From contig NZ_JACIDZ010000003.1 of NCBI RefSeq assembly GCF_014196625.1, positions 248,001 to 312,000 on the forward strand: a stretch of DNA of 64,000 bases, read 5' to 3'. This DNA comes from Martelella radicis. Its GTDB lineage: Bacteria > Pseudomonadota > Alphaproteobacteria > Rhizobiales > Rhizobiaceae. Both the position numbers and the translations under genes were made by a program. The first letter of the stretch is position 1; the number at the start of each line of letters is the position of its first letter. Of the stretch, positions 24,528-33,862 are shown one piece after another. Under the pieces are notes generated by a model. It made no database searches. It worked only from the letters and a program-made list of their open reading frames with translations, and was not told where the DNA came from.

Positions 24528-26588
24528 TTGGACGCGCTCATTTCATGCCTTACGGTGGACCACACGCACCGGTCGATTGCGGCAGCGCTGTTCGTCGCCT
24601 TCGTGGGATGTTATCTGGCAGTCAGCCTTGTCGGGCGCGTCCGGCTCCTGCCACTGGTACATTCCTGGCTGTGGCTGATACTGGCCGGCATTGTCGGCGG
24701 CATGACCATCTGGTGCACGCATTTCATCGCGATGCTGGGCTACAACCTCAGTCTGCCGCATTCCTTCGACCCGTTCATGACCTTCCTCTCGCTCGGCGCG
24801 GCGATCGCCGCCACCACGTTTGGCATGCTCATTGTCTGCAGCGGCGGCAAGACGCTCCTTGTGGAAGCCGGCGGTCTGGTCTTCGGTCTCGGCATCGGGC
24901 TGATGCATTTCATCGGCATGGCCGGTTACAATGTGCCGGCTCAGTTCGTCTGGTCTTCGGACTATGTTGCTGCGTCGCTCATTCTCGGCGCAGTTGTCGG
25001 TCTGGCCTCCAGTTCGGCTGCCAACCGGATACACCGACGTTTCAACAAGGCGCTTGCATCGGCTCTGGTCGTGCTCGCCATCTTTGCCGTTCACATGGTC
25101 AGCCTTGCTGGTCTCACGGTGGTTCCCGACGGCACGATCCAGATGCCGGGAACGGGCCTGCAGCCACAGACGATGACTTTCTTTGCCGCCCAGGCTGCGG
25201 GCATGGTGATGGTGCTTGGCCTCGGACTTTTGATGCTGGACGCGAAGAACAGGGAAATCGTCTCTTCCCAGCTTCACCGCGCCAGCGCGCATGACGCGCT
25301 TACCGGGCTGCCGAACCGGCGGGCGCTGATCGAGGAACTGCAGAGGACCCTCGACGAGACACGGGGCGAGTTACCCTTCGCCGTTGGTTTTCTCGACATC
25401 AAGGGTTTCAAGGAAATCAACGTCGTGCACGGGAACGCCGCAGGAGATCATATTCTGGGAACGATCGCCCAGAGCCTGATCGGCGTCTTGCCCGGCGATG
25501 CCTTCATCGCGCGCGCCGGCAATGACGAGTTCGCCGTGCTCCTGCGTGGCTACAGGTATCGTCAGGACGTCCTGAAGGTCTGTCGTCGGGTGATGCATGA
25601 AATTTCCCGTCCGATCGACTGGAACGGGAACGGAATAGAAATCGTCGTGCATGCCGGTTGTGCGCTTTCGCCGGCGGATGGGCGCATAGCTGATGAACTG
25701 GTGGCCCGGGTCGATGCCGCCCTGCTGCGCGCCAAGCGCGGCAAGGCCGGTGAACTTGCCTTCTATGACAACGAGCTGGACCACGGCGAGCGGCAGATGA
25801 ATGCGCTGGCGCTGGACATGCGGCGCGCGCTGGAAGATGGGGAGTTCCGCCTTTTCTATCAGCAGCAGCATCTGACCGAAGACCGGACGATCTTCGGCTT
25901 TGAAGTCCTGCTGCGGTGGTTCCACAGGGATCACGGGCTCATCCCACCGGATGATTTCATCCCGCTTGCCGAAAAGACCGGTTTCATTTCAACGCTCGGC
26001 GAATGGGTGCTGCGCGAGGCCTGCGCGGATGCGGTCGGCTGGAAGCAGCCCTATCAGGTCGGCGTCAACGTTGCCGCCCAGCAGCTCGCCGATCTGCATT
26101 TTCCCGAAAAGGTGGCGGATATTCTCAGGCAGACCGGGCTCCCCGCCGATCGTCTGGAACTTGAGTTTACCGAAAGCGGTATTGTCGAAAACGTCCACAG
26201 GGCACACGAAACCTTCACGCGGCTGAAGGCGCTCGGCGTCAAGATCGCCATGGATGATTTCGGAACAGGCTATTCGTCGCTTGCAACCTTGCAGCAGTTT
26301 CCCTTCAACAAGATCAAGATCGACCGGTCCTTCGTCTCCGGACTGCCGCAGGATACGCTGTCGGCGGCGATTGTCCGTTCGACCGTGATCATCGGCAAGA
26401 GCCTTGGATTGCGTGTGCTGGCCGAAGGCGTGGAAACCGAGGAGCAACTCGAATTCCTGAGACGGGAAGGCTGTCCGCGGGCCCAGGGCTATTATTTCGG
26501 CAAGCCCAAACCGCGCGACGAGATCGAGGATATTGTCAATGACGATGGCGTCTTCGGCGAACCGGACAGCGAAATGGCTGCGCATTAG
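24528..26588 (+). CDS. MHYT-GGDEF-EAL membrane protein
   Basis: A 686-aa protein. The N-terminal 230 residues form an MHYT sensor domain of about seven helices with repeated motifs MTIWCTHFIAML, GLMHFIGMAGY and AVHMVSLAGL; this domain is thought to bind copper and sense gas. The GGDEF site reads GNDEF (about 331-335), a degenerate form that is probably not catalytic. The EAL site reads EVLLR (459-463) with downstream NVAAQQL, ELEFTES and [13 protein letters not shown] intact, so phosphodiesterase activity is likelier. TTG at 24528 is chosen because GGAGG lies 6 nt before it and LDALISCLTVDHTH is family-like. Confidence 0.88.
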   Translation: MDALISCLTVDHTHRSIAAALFVAFVGCYLAVSLVGRVRLLPLVHSWLWLILAGIVGGMTIWCTHFIAMLGYNLSLPHSFDPFMTFLSLGAAIAATTFGMLIVCSGGKTLLVEAGGLVFGLGIGLMHFIGMAGYNVPAQFVWSSDYVAASLILGAVVGLASSSAANRIHRRFNKALASALVVLAIFAVHMVSLAGLTVVPDGTIQMPGTGLQPQTMTFFAAQAAGMVMVLGLGLLMLDAKNREIVSSQLHRASAHDALTGLPNRRALIEELQRTLDETRGELPFAVGFLDIKGFKEINVVHGNAAGDHILGTIAQSLIGVLPGDAFIARAGNDEFAVLLRGYRYRQDVLKVCRRVMHEISRPIDWNGNGIEIVVHAGCALSPADGRIADELVARVDAALLRAKRGKAGELAFYDNELDHGERQMNALALDMRRALEDGEFRLFYQQQHLTEDRTIFGFEVLLRWFHRDHGLIPPDDFIPLAEKTGFISTLGEWVLREACADAVGWKQPYQVGVNVAAQQLADLHFPEKVADILRQTGLPADRLELEFTESGIVENVHRAHETFTRLKALGVKIAMDDFGTGYSSLATLQQFPFNKIKIDRSFVSGLPQDTLSAAIVRSTVIIGKSLGLRVLAEGVETEEQLEFLRREGCPRAQGYYFGKPKPRDEIEDIVNDDGVFGEPDSEMAAH

Positions 26589-26686
26589 CCGAAGGCGGCG
26601 GTGCGGGCTCATCGGGCGGCGCAACGCGTCCCGGTTCATGCTTCTCGGCGAAAACGCCGTCTGGAGGAAGGGGCGAGGGAAGTTTC

Positions 26687-27070
26687 ATGACACTCAGTGT
26701 CAAAGATGCGCTGGATGCCTTTCAGGCGCAGAACAATGCCGCCGACAAGCTGTGGGCGTATTTCTCGGCCGTGAGCCTGGCCGTGGCGGGCTATGTGATT
26801 TCCTACAGCAGCGGCGACGGTTTTAGCACGGCGCGCGTGGCGGCGGTTGCCGGCGCCTATGCGATTTTCTGCATCAACAACAATATGGCTCTCGGCGCGG
26901 CGCAAACCTTGCTCGCGAGCCTTGCGCAGGCGGCTCGCGACAGCGGAGCGGCCAATGACGTGGCCCTGGATATTAAAGTGTTGAGCTGCAGGGCCGTGCG
27001 TTGGGGCCAGGGCTTCATGTCCTTGGCAGTCTTCATCGGCATTTTGGTCTTCGGGCACGTCTTCATCTAG
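26687..27070 (+). CDS. Small hypothetical membrane protein
   Basis: A 127-aa protein with three hydrophobic segments (about residues 24-40, 49-70 and 105-127). An amphipathic N-terminus (VKDALDAFQAQNNAADKLW) precedes them. GAGGGAAG lies 6 nt before the ATG. It follows the MHYT gene by 98 nt on the same strand and could be co-transcribed. I recognise no family and infer no function beyond membrane location. Confidence 0.7.
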   Translation: MTLSVKDALDAFQAQNNAADKLWAYFSAVSLAVAGYVISYSSGDGFSTARVAAVAGAYAIFCINNNMALGAAQTLLASLAQAARDSGAANDVALDIKVLSCRAVRWGQGFMSLAVFIGILVFGHVFI

Positions 27071-27148
27071 CGCTCTTCGCTGGCTGGCGCAAACGCAGTG
27101 GACAGCCCACCGGGGAGGCGGAACCCGGCTTCGCGATCGACCGAAATC

Positions 27149-28081
27149 TCAGTCAAACAGGCTCGAGACGGAGGATTCGTGGCTCGTTCTGTTGATTGCC
27201 TCGCCGATCAGCGCCGCCGTGGAGATCACGCGGATATTGCTGGCGGCTACCATTTCCCCGCGCGGCTGGATCGAGTCGGTAATCACCAGTTCCTCAAGCT
27301 TCGAAGAGCTGATGCGCTGGGCAGCGGAGCCGGAGAGAACGCCGTGGGTGATGTAGGCGGTCACCGAGAGCGCGCCGTTGTTCAACAGCGCTTCGGCGGC
27401 GTTACAGAGGGTGCCGCCGGAATCGACGATATCGTCGATCAGGATGCATTCCTTGCCCTCGACCTCGCCGATGATGTTCATCACCTCGGATTCGCCCGGA
27501 CGCTCGCGCCGCTTGTCGACGATGGCGAGAAGACAGTCGAGCCGCTTGGCGAGCGCGCGGGCGCGCACCACGCCGCCGACATCGGGCGAAACCACCATGA
27601 CGTTTTCGAGGTTGCGCCGCGCCTTGATGTCGCGGGCAAGGATCGGCAGAGCGTAGAGATTGTCTGTCGGGATATCGAAGAAGCCCTGGATCTGGCCGGC
27701 ATGAAGATCAAGCGTCATCACGCGGTTGGCGCCGGCCTGGGTGATCAGGTTGGCGACGAGCTTGGCCGAGATCGGGGTGCGCGGGCCGGGCTTGCGGTCT
27801 TGCCTGGCATAGCCGAAATAGGGAAGGACCGCCGTGATGCGCCGCGCCGAGGAGCGCCGGAACGCATCGATCATGATCAGCAGTTCCATCAGGTGGTCAT
27901 TGGTCGGAAAAGACGTCGACTGGACGACGAAAACGTCCTCGCCGCGCACATTTTCCTGGATTTCCACGAAGATTTCCTGATCGGCGAACCGTCTGACGCT
28001 CGCTTTGCCCATCGGAACATTGAGATAGTTGCAGATCGCTTCGGCAAGCTGTCGATTGGAATTGCCCGCGAAAACCTTCAT
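27149..28081 (-). CDS. prs: Ribose-phosphate pyrophosphokinase
   Basis: A 310-aa enzyme making PRPP from ribose-5-phosphate and ATP, feeding purine, pyrimidine, His, Trp and NAD pathways, as well as Apt at 17370. Seen: [15 protein letters not shown] at the N-terminus, [21 protein letters not shown], the FGYARQDRK flexible loop, [16 protein letters not shown] and the PRPP loop [16 protein letters not shown]. Length equals class I bacterial enzymes. Start chosen at MKVFAGN; 30 upstream codons are rejected. Confidence 0.96.
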   Translation of the reverse strand: MKVFAGNSNRQLAEAICNYLNVPMGKASVRRFADQEIFVEIQENVRGEDVFVVQSTSFPTNDHLMELLIMIDAFRRSSARRITAVLPYFGYARQDRKPGPRTPISAKLVANLITQAGANRVMTLDLHAGQIQGFFDIPTDNLYALPILARDIKARRNLENVMVVSPDVGGVVRARALAKRLDCLLAIVDKRRERPGESEVMNIIGEVEGKECILIDDIVDSGGTLCNAAEALLNNGALSVTAYITHGVLSGSAAQRISSSKLEELVITDSIQPRGEMVAASNIRVISTAALIGEAINRTSHESSVSSLFD

Positions 28082-28219
28082 GTCATACCGCCCGTTGCGT
28101 CTTCCTGCCCGCTTTTTAACCGGCTTGCCGGTGATTGCAAGGCGGTTGTTACGCTCTTGTGACGGTTTCAACCGACTTTCCCGTTTTGTCCTCCGCCGGG
28201 AACCGGGAAGGGGAGCGTC

Positions 28220-29080
28220 TCAACCCTGGCTGTCGAGCCAGGCAAGCAGCGAGCCGACCGTCTTCTGGCCGACGCTCGCCATCATCTCGGGCGACACGCC
28301 ATCCCACGGGTCGCTGCCGGAAAAATCGCTGTCGGGGGAGGGTTCGCTGCCCTGGATGCGGTGGAGGCGCAGGCCATCCTCCCCGATCACGTCCCAGACA
28401 TAGACGACGGAGACGCGCCCATCATCGTCCACGACGGAAAAATAGCCCTTGAGGGCGAGATCGGCTGTCGTCTGCCCCATCGGCACGATGGTGAGACCGG
28501 CCGCGCGTACGCTGTCGCCGAGCCGTGCTGAGAGCGGCTCGAGCTTGTCGGACGGCGCGCCGATGATCGGCAGGAAGCGCACCGACTGGTAGGCGGCGGC
28601 TGCCTGCGGCTGGTTTGCAGGCGGTGCTGCGGCGATCTGCTGAGTGGTTGCGGCCTGTTGCGCCGGGAGCTGTTGCGCGGCTGACGGCTGCGCGGCGGCT
28701 GTCTTTGCCGGCGGTGCTGCGGCCTGTCGGGGAGTTGCCGTGGTTGGGGGTTGAGCGGCGGCCGTCGGCGTCTGGCCAAGCTGTTCTGCCTGCTGGCCGA
28801 AGGTGGAGGGCGCGCGGCCTCGTCCGGGCGTGGCGTCAAGCGTGGTGGCGGCGGCGGACGCTGTCGTCTGGCCGCCGTAGGATGGCGCTGCCGGGGCGGC
28901 GAGGTTCTGGCGGGCGACGTTTCCCTGCGGCGCGGCGGCGACCGGCGGCGGGGCCTGCGTGGTCTGATAGGCTGGCGCGTTGACAGGAGCGGGCGGCGTT
29001 GACGAAACCGTCATCACGTCGCTGGCGGAACAGGCGGCAAGCAAGCCCGCAGCAATGAAAATGCTTGCCATCCGCATCAT
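28220..29080 (-). CDS. Pro/Ala/Gln-rich putative lipoprotein
   Basis: A 286-aa protein with a lipoprotein signal: MMRMASIFIAAGLLAAC, lipobox LAAC with Cys near residue 17. A long low-complexity stretch of Ala, Pro, Gln and Thr (about 25-165) follows. A compact C-terminal domain of about 120 residues begins near SVRFLPIIGAPSDKLEPLS and contains LALKGYFSVVDDDGRVSVVYVWDV. The layout fits an outer-membrane or envelope-anchored protein with a flexible spacer. I know no function. Two adjacent ATGs; the first is used. It follows the M24 gene on the same strand after about 80 nt. Confidence 0.75.
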   Translation of the reverse strand: MMRMASIFIAAGLLAACSASDVMTVSSTPPAPVNAPAYQTTQAPPPVAAAPQGNVARQNLAAPAAPSYGGQTTASAAATTLDATPGRGRAPSTFGQQAEQLGQTPTAAAQPPTTATPRQAAAPPAKTAAAQPSAAQQLPAQQAATTQQIAAAPPANQPQAAAAYQSVRFLPIIGAPSDKLEPLSARLGDSVRAAGLTIVPMGQTTADLALKGYFSVVDDDGRVSVVYVWDVIGEDGLRLHRIQGSEPSPDSDFSGSDPWDGVSPEMMASVGQKTVGSLLAWLDSQG

Positions 29081-29162
29081 CTGACCACGCCCTTTCCGTT
29101 GAAAATGCTTGTGATTTTCGGGAGAGGGCGCGGTCTTGTCAAACGCTCGCGGCGATCATGCT

Positions 29163-30314
29163 TTATTTTGTGTAAAGGTCGAGGCTGAGTCTGGAAAGCG
29201 GCCTGGGGTCGCCCTCGCCGGTCAGGTAGGTCCGGCCGAGCGTCATTGCCGTTCCGCTGTCTGAATCCATGATGATGATGTGCACGAACAGCGACATGGA
29301 CGGCAGGATCGGGTTGGGGTTTCCGGCATGGAACATCTGGTGCTCCATCCAGGACGGCGCGAACCGCGCGCCCAGCGAATAACCGCAGGCATTCAGCCGA
29401 TGGCGCGACAGGCCGCGGGCATCCATGATCTCCGCGTGCTTGTCGAAGACATCGCCGAAACTGTGGCCCGGCCTCAGCAATTGCTCGATTGCCTCGAGCG
29501 TCGCTTTTGCCGCGCCGAACAGCGCGTGGTGGCGGTCGCTTGGCTCGCCGATCACCAGCGTGCGCATTGCCGCGACGTGATACTGTCCCGATACGCCCGC
29601 CCATTCGAGCGTCAGCTGGTCGTTCTCCGAGAGCTTGCGCCGGCCCGATTTGGCGCGGCAGAGGAGGGCGCTCTCGCCCGAGCCGATGACGAAATTGTTG
29701 GCCGGATAGTCGCCGCCGCCGGCAAGCACCGCGCCCTGCATGGCGGCAAGGATTTCGGCTTCGTCGGCGCCGGGCTTGACCAGCGGCAGGGCCGCGTCAA
29801 AGGCATCGTCGCACAGCGTTGCGGCCTTCTCGATGAAGGTGATCTCGGCCGGGCTCTTGATCAGCCGCAGATTGGAGACGAGGTAGGAGGCATCTTCAAG
29901 CTGGCAGAAGCTTGACAGTTGCTGGTCAAGCAAATGGGCGGAGCGCCCGGTCATGCCGTGGGTATCGTATTCGACGCCGATGCGGCAGCCGAGCAGATCG
30001 AGATCGGCCAGCATCTCCTTCAGGTCGCGGCTCGGATCCGTCTGGCCGCGATCGACCCAGATGCGGATGTCGGAGATATTGGATGTCTGGCGCGCCTGGC
30101 GAACATCGGCCGAGCGGGTCAGTAGCGTCATCTTGCCGTCGGCCGTCACCGCCAGGCACTGGAAGAAGACGAAACCGAACGTGTCGTACCCCGTCAGCCA
30201 GTACATGCTCTCCTGCGCGAACAGAAGAACGGCATCGAGCTTCTTGGCGGCCATCGCGCTCTTCAGCCGTGTCAGCCTGTCGGCATATTCCTCGTTGTCA
30301 AAGATCAGCGCCAT
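29163..30314 (-). CDS. M24-family (pita-bread) hydrolase, ectoine-hydrolase-like
   Basis: A 383-aa protein with a creatinase N-domain (MALIFDNEEYADRLTRL; QESMYWLTGYDTFGFVFFQ) and a pita-bread C-domain. It resembles Xaa-Pro peptidases and the DoeA/EutD ectoine hydrolases. The usual metal ligands look absent: the first Asp is Glu in LTLEWAGVSG, the second position reads YHVAAMRT instead of the usual D-x-T-R-T, and the C-terminal Glu ligands are not seen around SLFVHIIIMDSDSG. It is therefore probably metal-free like creatinase and EutD, or catalytically altered. No doeB deacetylase is nearby. Start MALIFDNEEY at 30314 is preferred. Last gene of the lgt series. Confidence 0.82.
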   Translation of the reverse strand: MALIFDNEEYADRLTRLKSAMAAKKLDAVLLFAQESMYWLTGYDTFGFVFFQCLAVTADGKMTLLTRSADVRQARQTSNISDIRIWVDRGQTDPSRDLKEMLADLDLLGCRIGVEYDTHGMTGRSAHLLDQQLSSFCQLEDASYLVSNLRLIKSPAEITFIEKAATLCDDAFDAALPLVKPGADEAEILAAMQGAVLAGGGDYPANNFVIGSGESALLCRAKSGRRKLSENDQLTLEWAGVSGQYHVAAMRTLVIGEPSDRHHALFGAAKATLEAIEQLLRPGHSFGDVFDKHAEIMDARGLSRHRLNACGYSLGARFAPSWMEHQMFHAGNPNPILPSMSLFVHIIIMDSDSGTAMTLGRTYLTGEGDPRPLSRLSLDLYTK

Positions 30315-30359
30315 ATCTGTCTCCCCGGGCGTGCTGGGCACGCGATTGACGTTTCGGGC

Positions 30360-31178
30360 TCATGAAGCCGCTATCGAGATCGCCGAGATCTGGCGGCCGT
30401 AATCCGGCTCGCCGCGATGCGTTGATCGGCGATAGGAAAAGAAGTCCTGCTCTTTCTCATAGGTGCATTGGCCCATGATGTCGTGCGCGATACCGGCACG
30501 GTCAAGCCGGAGGCCAATGAAGCCGGCGAGATCGAACAGGGCGTGGCCTTCCTTTCCGGAAGGCGAAAAGAAGCGGGAAAAAGCTTTGTCTTCCTCGGTG
30601 AAGCGGGCGACGAATTCCGGTCCGACTTCATAGGCGCGCCTTCCGATGCACGGACCAAGGCATGCGCTGATCGTCTCGCGGCGTGCGCCAAGCTTCATCA
30701 TCACCGCAAGGGTTGCCTCGAGAACGCCGCCGAGCGCGCCGCGCCAGCCCGCATGGGCGGCAGCGATGACGCCGGTCGCGGGGTCTGCAAACAGAACCGG
30801 GCCGCAATCGGCGGTCAGCACGCCGAGGACGAGGCCCGGCGTTCTCGTCACCAGCGCGTCGGCGCGCGGCCGTTCGCCGGAAAACGGAGCCTCCACGGCA
30901 ATCGCCTCGGCCGAATGGCACTGATGGAGATTGACGAGACGGGTGGCGTCTTGGCCGAACCAGCCGGAGACGCGCGCGCGGTTTTCCGCAACGTCTTCGG
31001 CCCGGTCGTCGGAGCCTGCACCGCAATTGAGGCTCTCGTAAATGCCGGAGGATACGCCGCCCCGGCGCGCGAAGAAACCGTGACGCAATCCCGTTCCGGC
31101 AAGCCGCGCGGAAAGCAGCGGGCTTTGGACCGGGGCAAGGGCGGCGTCGATCTCGGCTCTCTGGCCGGGCTGGGGCAT
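30360..31178 (-). CDS. pgeF: Peptidoglycan editing factor PgeF (YfiH family)
   Basis: A 272-aa cytoplasmic protein of the former multicopper-oxidase-like YfiH family, shown in E. coli to remove wrongly incorporated residues from peptidoglycan precursors; related proteins act on purine nucleosides. Seen: HGFFARRGGVSSG, the zinc ligands in LTADCGPVLF and AAAHAGWRGALGG, and LGPCIGRRAYEVGPEF. ATG at 31178. It sits between the MidA-like methyltransferase and the M24 gene, 55 and 45 nt away, all on the minus strand behind lgt. Confidence 0.92.
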   Translation of the reverse strand: MPQPGQRAEIDAALAPVQSPLLSARLAGTGLRHGFFARRGGVSSGIYESLNCGAGSDDRAEDVAENRARVSGWFGQDATRLVNLHQCHSAEAIAVEAPFSGERPRADALVTRTPGLVLGVLTADCGPVLFADPATGVIAAAHAGWRGALGGVLEATLAVMMKLGARRETISACLGPCIGRRAYEVGPEFVARFTEEDKAFSRFFSPSGKEGHALFDLAGFIGLRLDRAGIAHDIMGQCTYEKEQDFFSYRRSTHRGEPDYGRQISAISIAAS

Positions 31179-31232
31179 GGGGTTATCCTGTCTCGCGTTT
31201 TGGCGGATGGTGGTGCGCGCGAAGCGTATTTG

Positions 31233-32333
31233 TCAATCCTCGCCGTCAAAGGGAATGAGCGGCAAGGCCTGGTGAGAAACGCACAATACCTTGAAAAGGT
31301 TGCCCATTTCGCTCTCCCCTTCGCCAGCGAGCCGGCGGGCGGCTGCGACGATCTGCTGCTGGGTGGCGAGATCCTTGCCACGGCCGAGGGCGGAGGCGCG
31401 CGGCCCGAGCCCGAGCCCGGCCAGAAACGCGCCCTGCATCATCATCTTGTGGACATGAAGCCCTTCCTGAAGGGCGACTGCGGCAAGGGCGGCGAAATCC
31501 ACATGGCTCGTCAGGTCCGCCTCGCCCGGATGGGCAAGCGGCGGGTCGAAGGCGTGGTTGCGGATTGCCTGCAGCGTGTCGCCGAAACCGCTTTCGAGGT
31601 GGCCGTAATCGATGATCAGCGCGCTGCCGCCGGTTACCTTCAACCGATCGGCGAGCCGCGCCATCAGCGCTTCGCGCGCCGGCGCGGTCTCGAAGATAGC
31701 ACCATCGGGTTGGGCCTGCCAGCCTGCGGGAAGCGAGCCCGGATCGAGCTTCGCCGGGGAGATGCCGAAGCAAAGCGCGCCGTCATCGTCGAGCGTGGCC
31801 ACGCGCTCGAACAGACCTGATTTCGCCTTGACGAACTGGCGCGTGGCGATGGCATCGAAAAGCTCATTGGCGACGAACAGGGTGAAGCCTTCCGGCGCCT
31901 CGGCAAGGTCGTCGACCCAGCCGGTCTTGTCGCGGTGCCGCTCGAGCGTCTCGGCCTGATGGGCGCGCAGGGCAGGGCTCGTCTCCATGAGGACGACGGA
32001 AAGCCCCGAATAGAAGTCCGGCGCAACCTTGGAGACGACATTCAGGATGTCCGCCATCATTGTTCCGCGCCCCGGTCCGCCCTCGATCAGCACCGTTTTC
32101 TCCGGCGCGCCGTGGCGTTGCCAGGCCTGCACCAGGAAGATGCCGATGAGCTCGCCGAAAAGCTGGGAAATTTCCGGCGCCGTGGTGAAGTCGCCGGCGC
32201 GGCCCAGCGGGTCGCGGGTGATGTAGTAACCATGTTCGGGATCGGCCAGGCACAGGTTGAAATAGGTGCTGACCGGCATTGGTCCGCCGGTCTCGATCAT
32301 CGCCCGGATCTTTTCGCCAAGCGGGGTGGTCAC
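31233..32333 (-). CDS. MidA/NDUFAF7-type SAM-dependent methyltransferase
   Basis: A 366-aa class I methyltransferase of the COG1565 family. The human member NDUFAF7 methylates an arginine of complex I; the bacterial substrate is not established. Seen: an N-terminal MPVSTYFNLCLADPEHGYYITRDP block, GRAGDFTTAPEISQLFGEL, the SAM loop LIEGGPGRGTMMADIL (first acidic residue replaced by an extra Gly context) and LFVANELFDAIATRQF. The GTG start overlaps the lgt stop as GTGA, so translation is coupled to lgt. Length fits the family. Confidence 0.9.
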   Translation of the reverse strand: MTTPLGEKIRAMIETGGPMPVSTYFNLCLADPEHGYYITRDPLGRAGDFTTAPEISQLFGELIGIFLVQAWQRHGAPEKTVLIEGGPGRGTMMADILNVVSKVAPDFYSGLSVVLMETSPALRAHQAETLERHRDKTGWVDDLAEAPEGFTLFVANELFDAIATRQFVKAKSGLFERVATLDDDGALCFGISPAKLDPGSLPAGWQAQPDGAIFETAPAREALMARLADRLKVTGGSALIIDYGHLESGFGDTLQAIRNHAFDPPLAHPGEADLTSHVDFAALAAVALQEGLHVHKMMMQGAFLAGLGLGPRASALGRGKDLATQQQIVAAARRLAGEGESEMGNLFKVLCVSHQALPLIPFDGED

Positions 32334-33190
32334 GACGGCCTTTCCGTGCCGTTGCGCCTTGCCATGCGGCCGGAATACCAGATGCCCCAGAGCCCGATGA
32401 GCAGCATCGGCGTCGACAGCACCATGCCCATGGTCAGCCAGCCGCCGAAGAGATAGCCGAGCTGCGGATCCGGCTCGCGGAAGAATTCGACAAAGATGCG
32501 CGACAAGGCGTAAAAGCAGATGAAAAGGCTGGCCGTCAGGCCCGGGCGTTTCAGCGTGCGGAAGACCTGGGTCGCGACAAGCAGGATGACAAGCGTCACA
32601 AGGCCTTCCAGCCCGGCCTCATAGAGCTGGCTCGGATGGCGCGGAAGCGGGCCGGCGCCGGGAAAGACCACGGCCCAGGGCACGTCGCTTGCCCTTCCCC
32701 AGAGTTCGGCATTGATGAAATTGGCGATCCGCCCGAAGAACAGGCCCACCGGCGTGACCGTGGCGATCAGGTCGAGCAGCGACCAGGTCCTGATGCCGTG
32801 CTTGCGGGAGAAGAGGATCATCACCGTGATCATCCCGATCAGTCCGCCATGGAACGACATGCCGCCGTCCCAGACCTTGACGATCGTCAGCGGATGGGAA
32901 AGGAAAAATCCGGGAGCATAGAACAGGGCATAGCCGAGCCTGCCGCCGATGATGATGCCGAGCACCGACCAGGTGATGAAGTCGTCGAGCCGCGTCAGCG
33001 TCATCGGCTGCTTGCCGCCCGGCCAGAGCGCTTCCCTCCTCAACAGCCAACGGGCATAGAGCCAGCCGAGTAGAATACCCGCGACATAGGCGAGCCCGTA
33101 CCAGTGGACTTGCAAGGGACCCAGTTTGACCGCGACCGGATCGATGGCGGGAAAGGGTATGGCGGCAAGCTTGATATTGTCTGGAAGCAA
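32330..33190 (-). CDS. lgt: Prolipoprotein diacylglyceryl transferase
   Basis: A 286-aa inner-membrane enzyme that attaches diacylglycerol from phosphatidylglycerol to the lipobox Cys, the first step of lipoprotein maturation. Seen: seven helices, MSFHGGLIG with the essential His, GRIANFINAELWGR (signature with key Arg and Asn) and HPSQLYEAGLEG. The TTG at 33190 is chosen as start: AGAGGA lies 9 nt upstream and the protein then begins LLPDNIKLAAIPFP like relatives. The 28 earlier codons look non-homologous. First gene of a minus-strand series with midA, pgeF and M24; divergent from ubiK. Confidence 0.94.
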   Translation of the reverse strand: MLPDNIKLAAIPFPAIDPVAVKLGPLQVHWYGLAYVAGILLGWLYARWLLRREALWPGGKQPMTLTRLDDFITWSVLGIIIGGRLGYALFYAPGFFLSHPLTIVKVWDGGMSFHGGLIGMITVMILFSRKHGIRTWSLLDLIATVTPVGLFFGRIANFINAELWGRASDVPWAVVFPGAGPLPRHPSQLYEAGLEGLVTLVILLVATQVFRTLKRPGLTASLFICFYALSRIFVEFFREPDPQLGYLFGGWLTMGMVLSTPMLLIGLWGIWYSGRMARRNGTERPS

Positions 33191-33370
33191 GGCGTGAATT
33201 CCTCTATGGTCGGCGGGAAGATGGCGGCATAATGCGGTCCGGTCAAGCTGCCGCGGGTTCGGGTGCATGCACATTCGTTACGAGCGGGCTTGCGCCTTCA
33301 AGGCGGGCCCATTACCTGAAGGGCAGGCACCCAGAAAAGTGCGTCCCGGCATTTCCAAGGAGAAACCGAC

Positions 33371-33634
33371 ATGACATCCGGCACCACGCGTATCCTCGAT
33401 GATCTCGCCAAGCTGATGACCGATGCCGCGGGCTCGGTTCAAAGCGCCGGCAAGGACCTCGAAACGGCCGTGAAAGCGCAGGTCGAGCGCTGGCTGAACA
33501 GCATGGACGTCGTTCAGCGCGAGGAATTCGATGCCGTGCGCGACATGGCGATCAAGGCTCGCGATGAAAACGACGAGTTGCGCGCCCGCATCGACGCGCT
33601 TGAGGCGAAGCTGGGCGAGAAGGCCGGGGAATAA
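33371..33634 (+). CDS. ubiK: UbiK-type accessory factor (BMFP/DUF526)
   Basis: An 87-aa protein with a helical, membrane-associating N-terminal region (RILDDLAKLMTDAAGSVQSAGKDLE), a QREEFDAVRDMAIKARDENDELRARI segment, and a C-terminal leucine-zipper-like coiled coil (IDALEAKLGEK). The family supports aerobic ubiquinone synthesis with UbiJ in enterobacteria and was called membrane fusogenic protein in Brucella. AAGGAG lies 8 nt before the ATG. Followed by a strong terminator, so monocistronic. It is divergent from lgt. Confidence 0.88.
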   Translation: MTSGTTRILDDLAKLMTDAAGSVQSAGKDLETAVKAQVERWLNSMDVVQREEFDAVRDMAIKARDENDELRARIDALEAKLGEKAGE

Positions 33635-33675
33635 CCCACCCGTCCGCATCGCCGGCCCCCCAGAGAAACATCAAG

Positions 33676-33704
33676 AGCAGGTCTCATCGAGGCCTGCTTT
33701 TTTG
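33676..33704 (+). terminator. Terminator of ubiK
   Basis: AGCAGGTCTC-ATC-GAGGCCTGCT, a 10-bp stem with one G-U pair and a 3-nt loop, then six T, about 40 nt after the ubiK stop. Confidence 0.85.
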
Positions 33705-33830
33705 TTGATCGAGGCCGCGCTGTCACCCGGGCCCGGCGCAAAAGGGTCCGGAACCGTTGTGCCGGCAGTCTTTCCAAGACTTCCCCCAAAAAAAATCCTG
33801 CCTGTGGACATGGTTAAAAAAGGCAATTCA

Positions 33831-33862
33831 CTGAATCATTTAGGTCTTGGCCCTGAATCATT
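33831..33862. promoter_or_regulatory. Direct repeat with two CcrM (GANTC) sites
   Basis: CTGAATCATTT occurs twice (33831-33841 and 33852-33862), 21 bp apart or two helical turns. Each copy contains GAATC, a CcrM methylation site. It lies about 180 nt before the ybjN start and may be an operator or a cell-cycle methylation-sensitive site. Confidence 0.4.
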
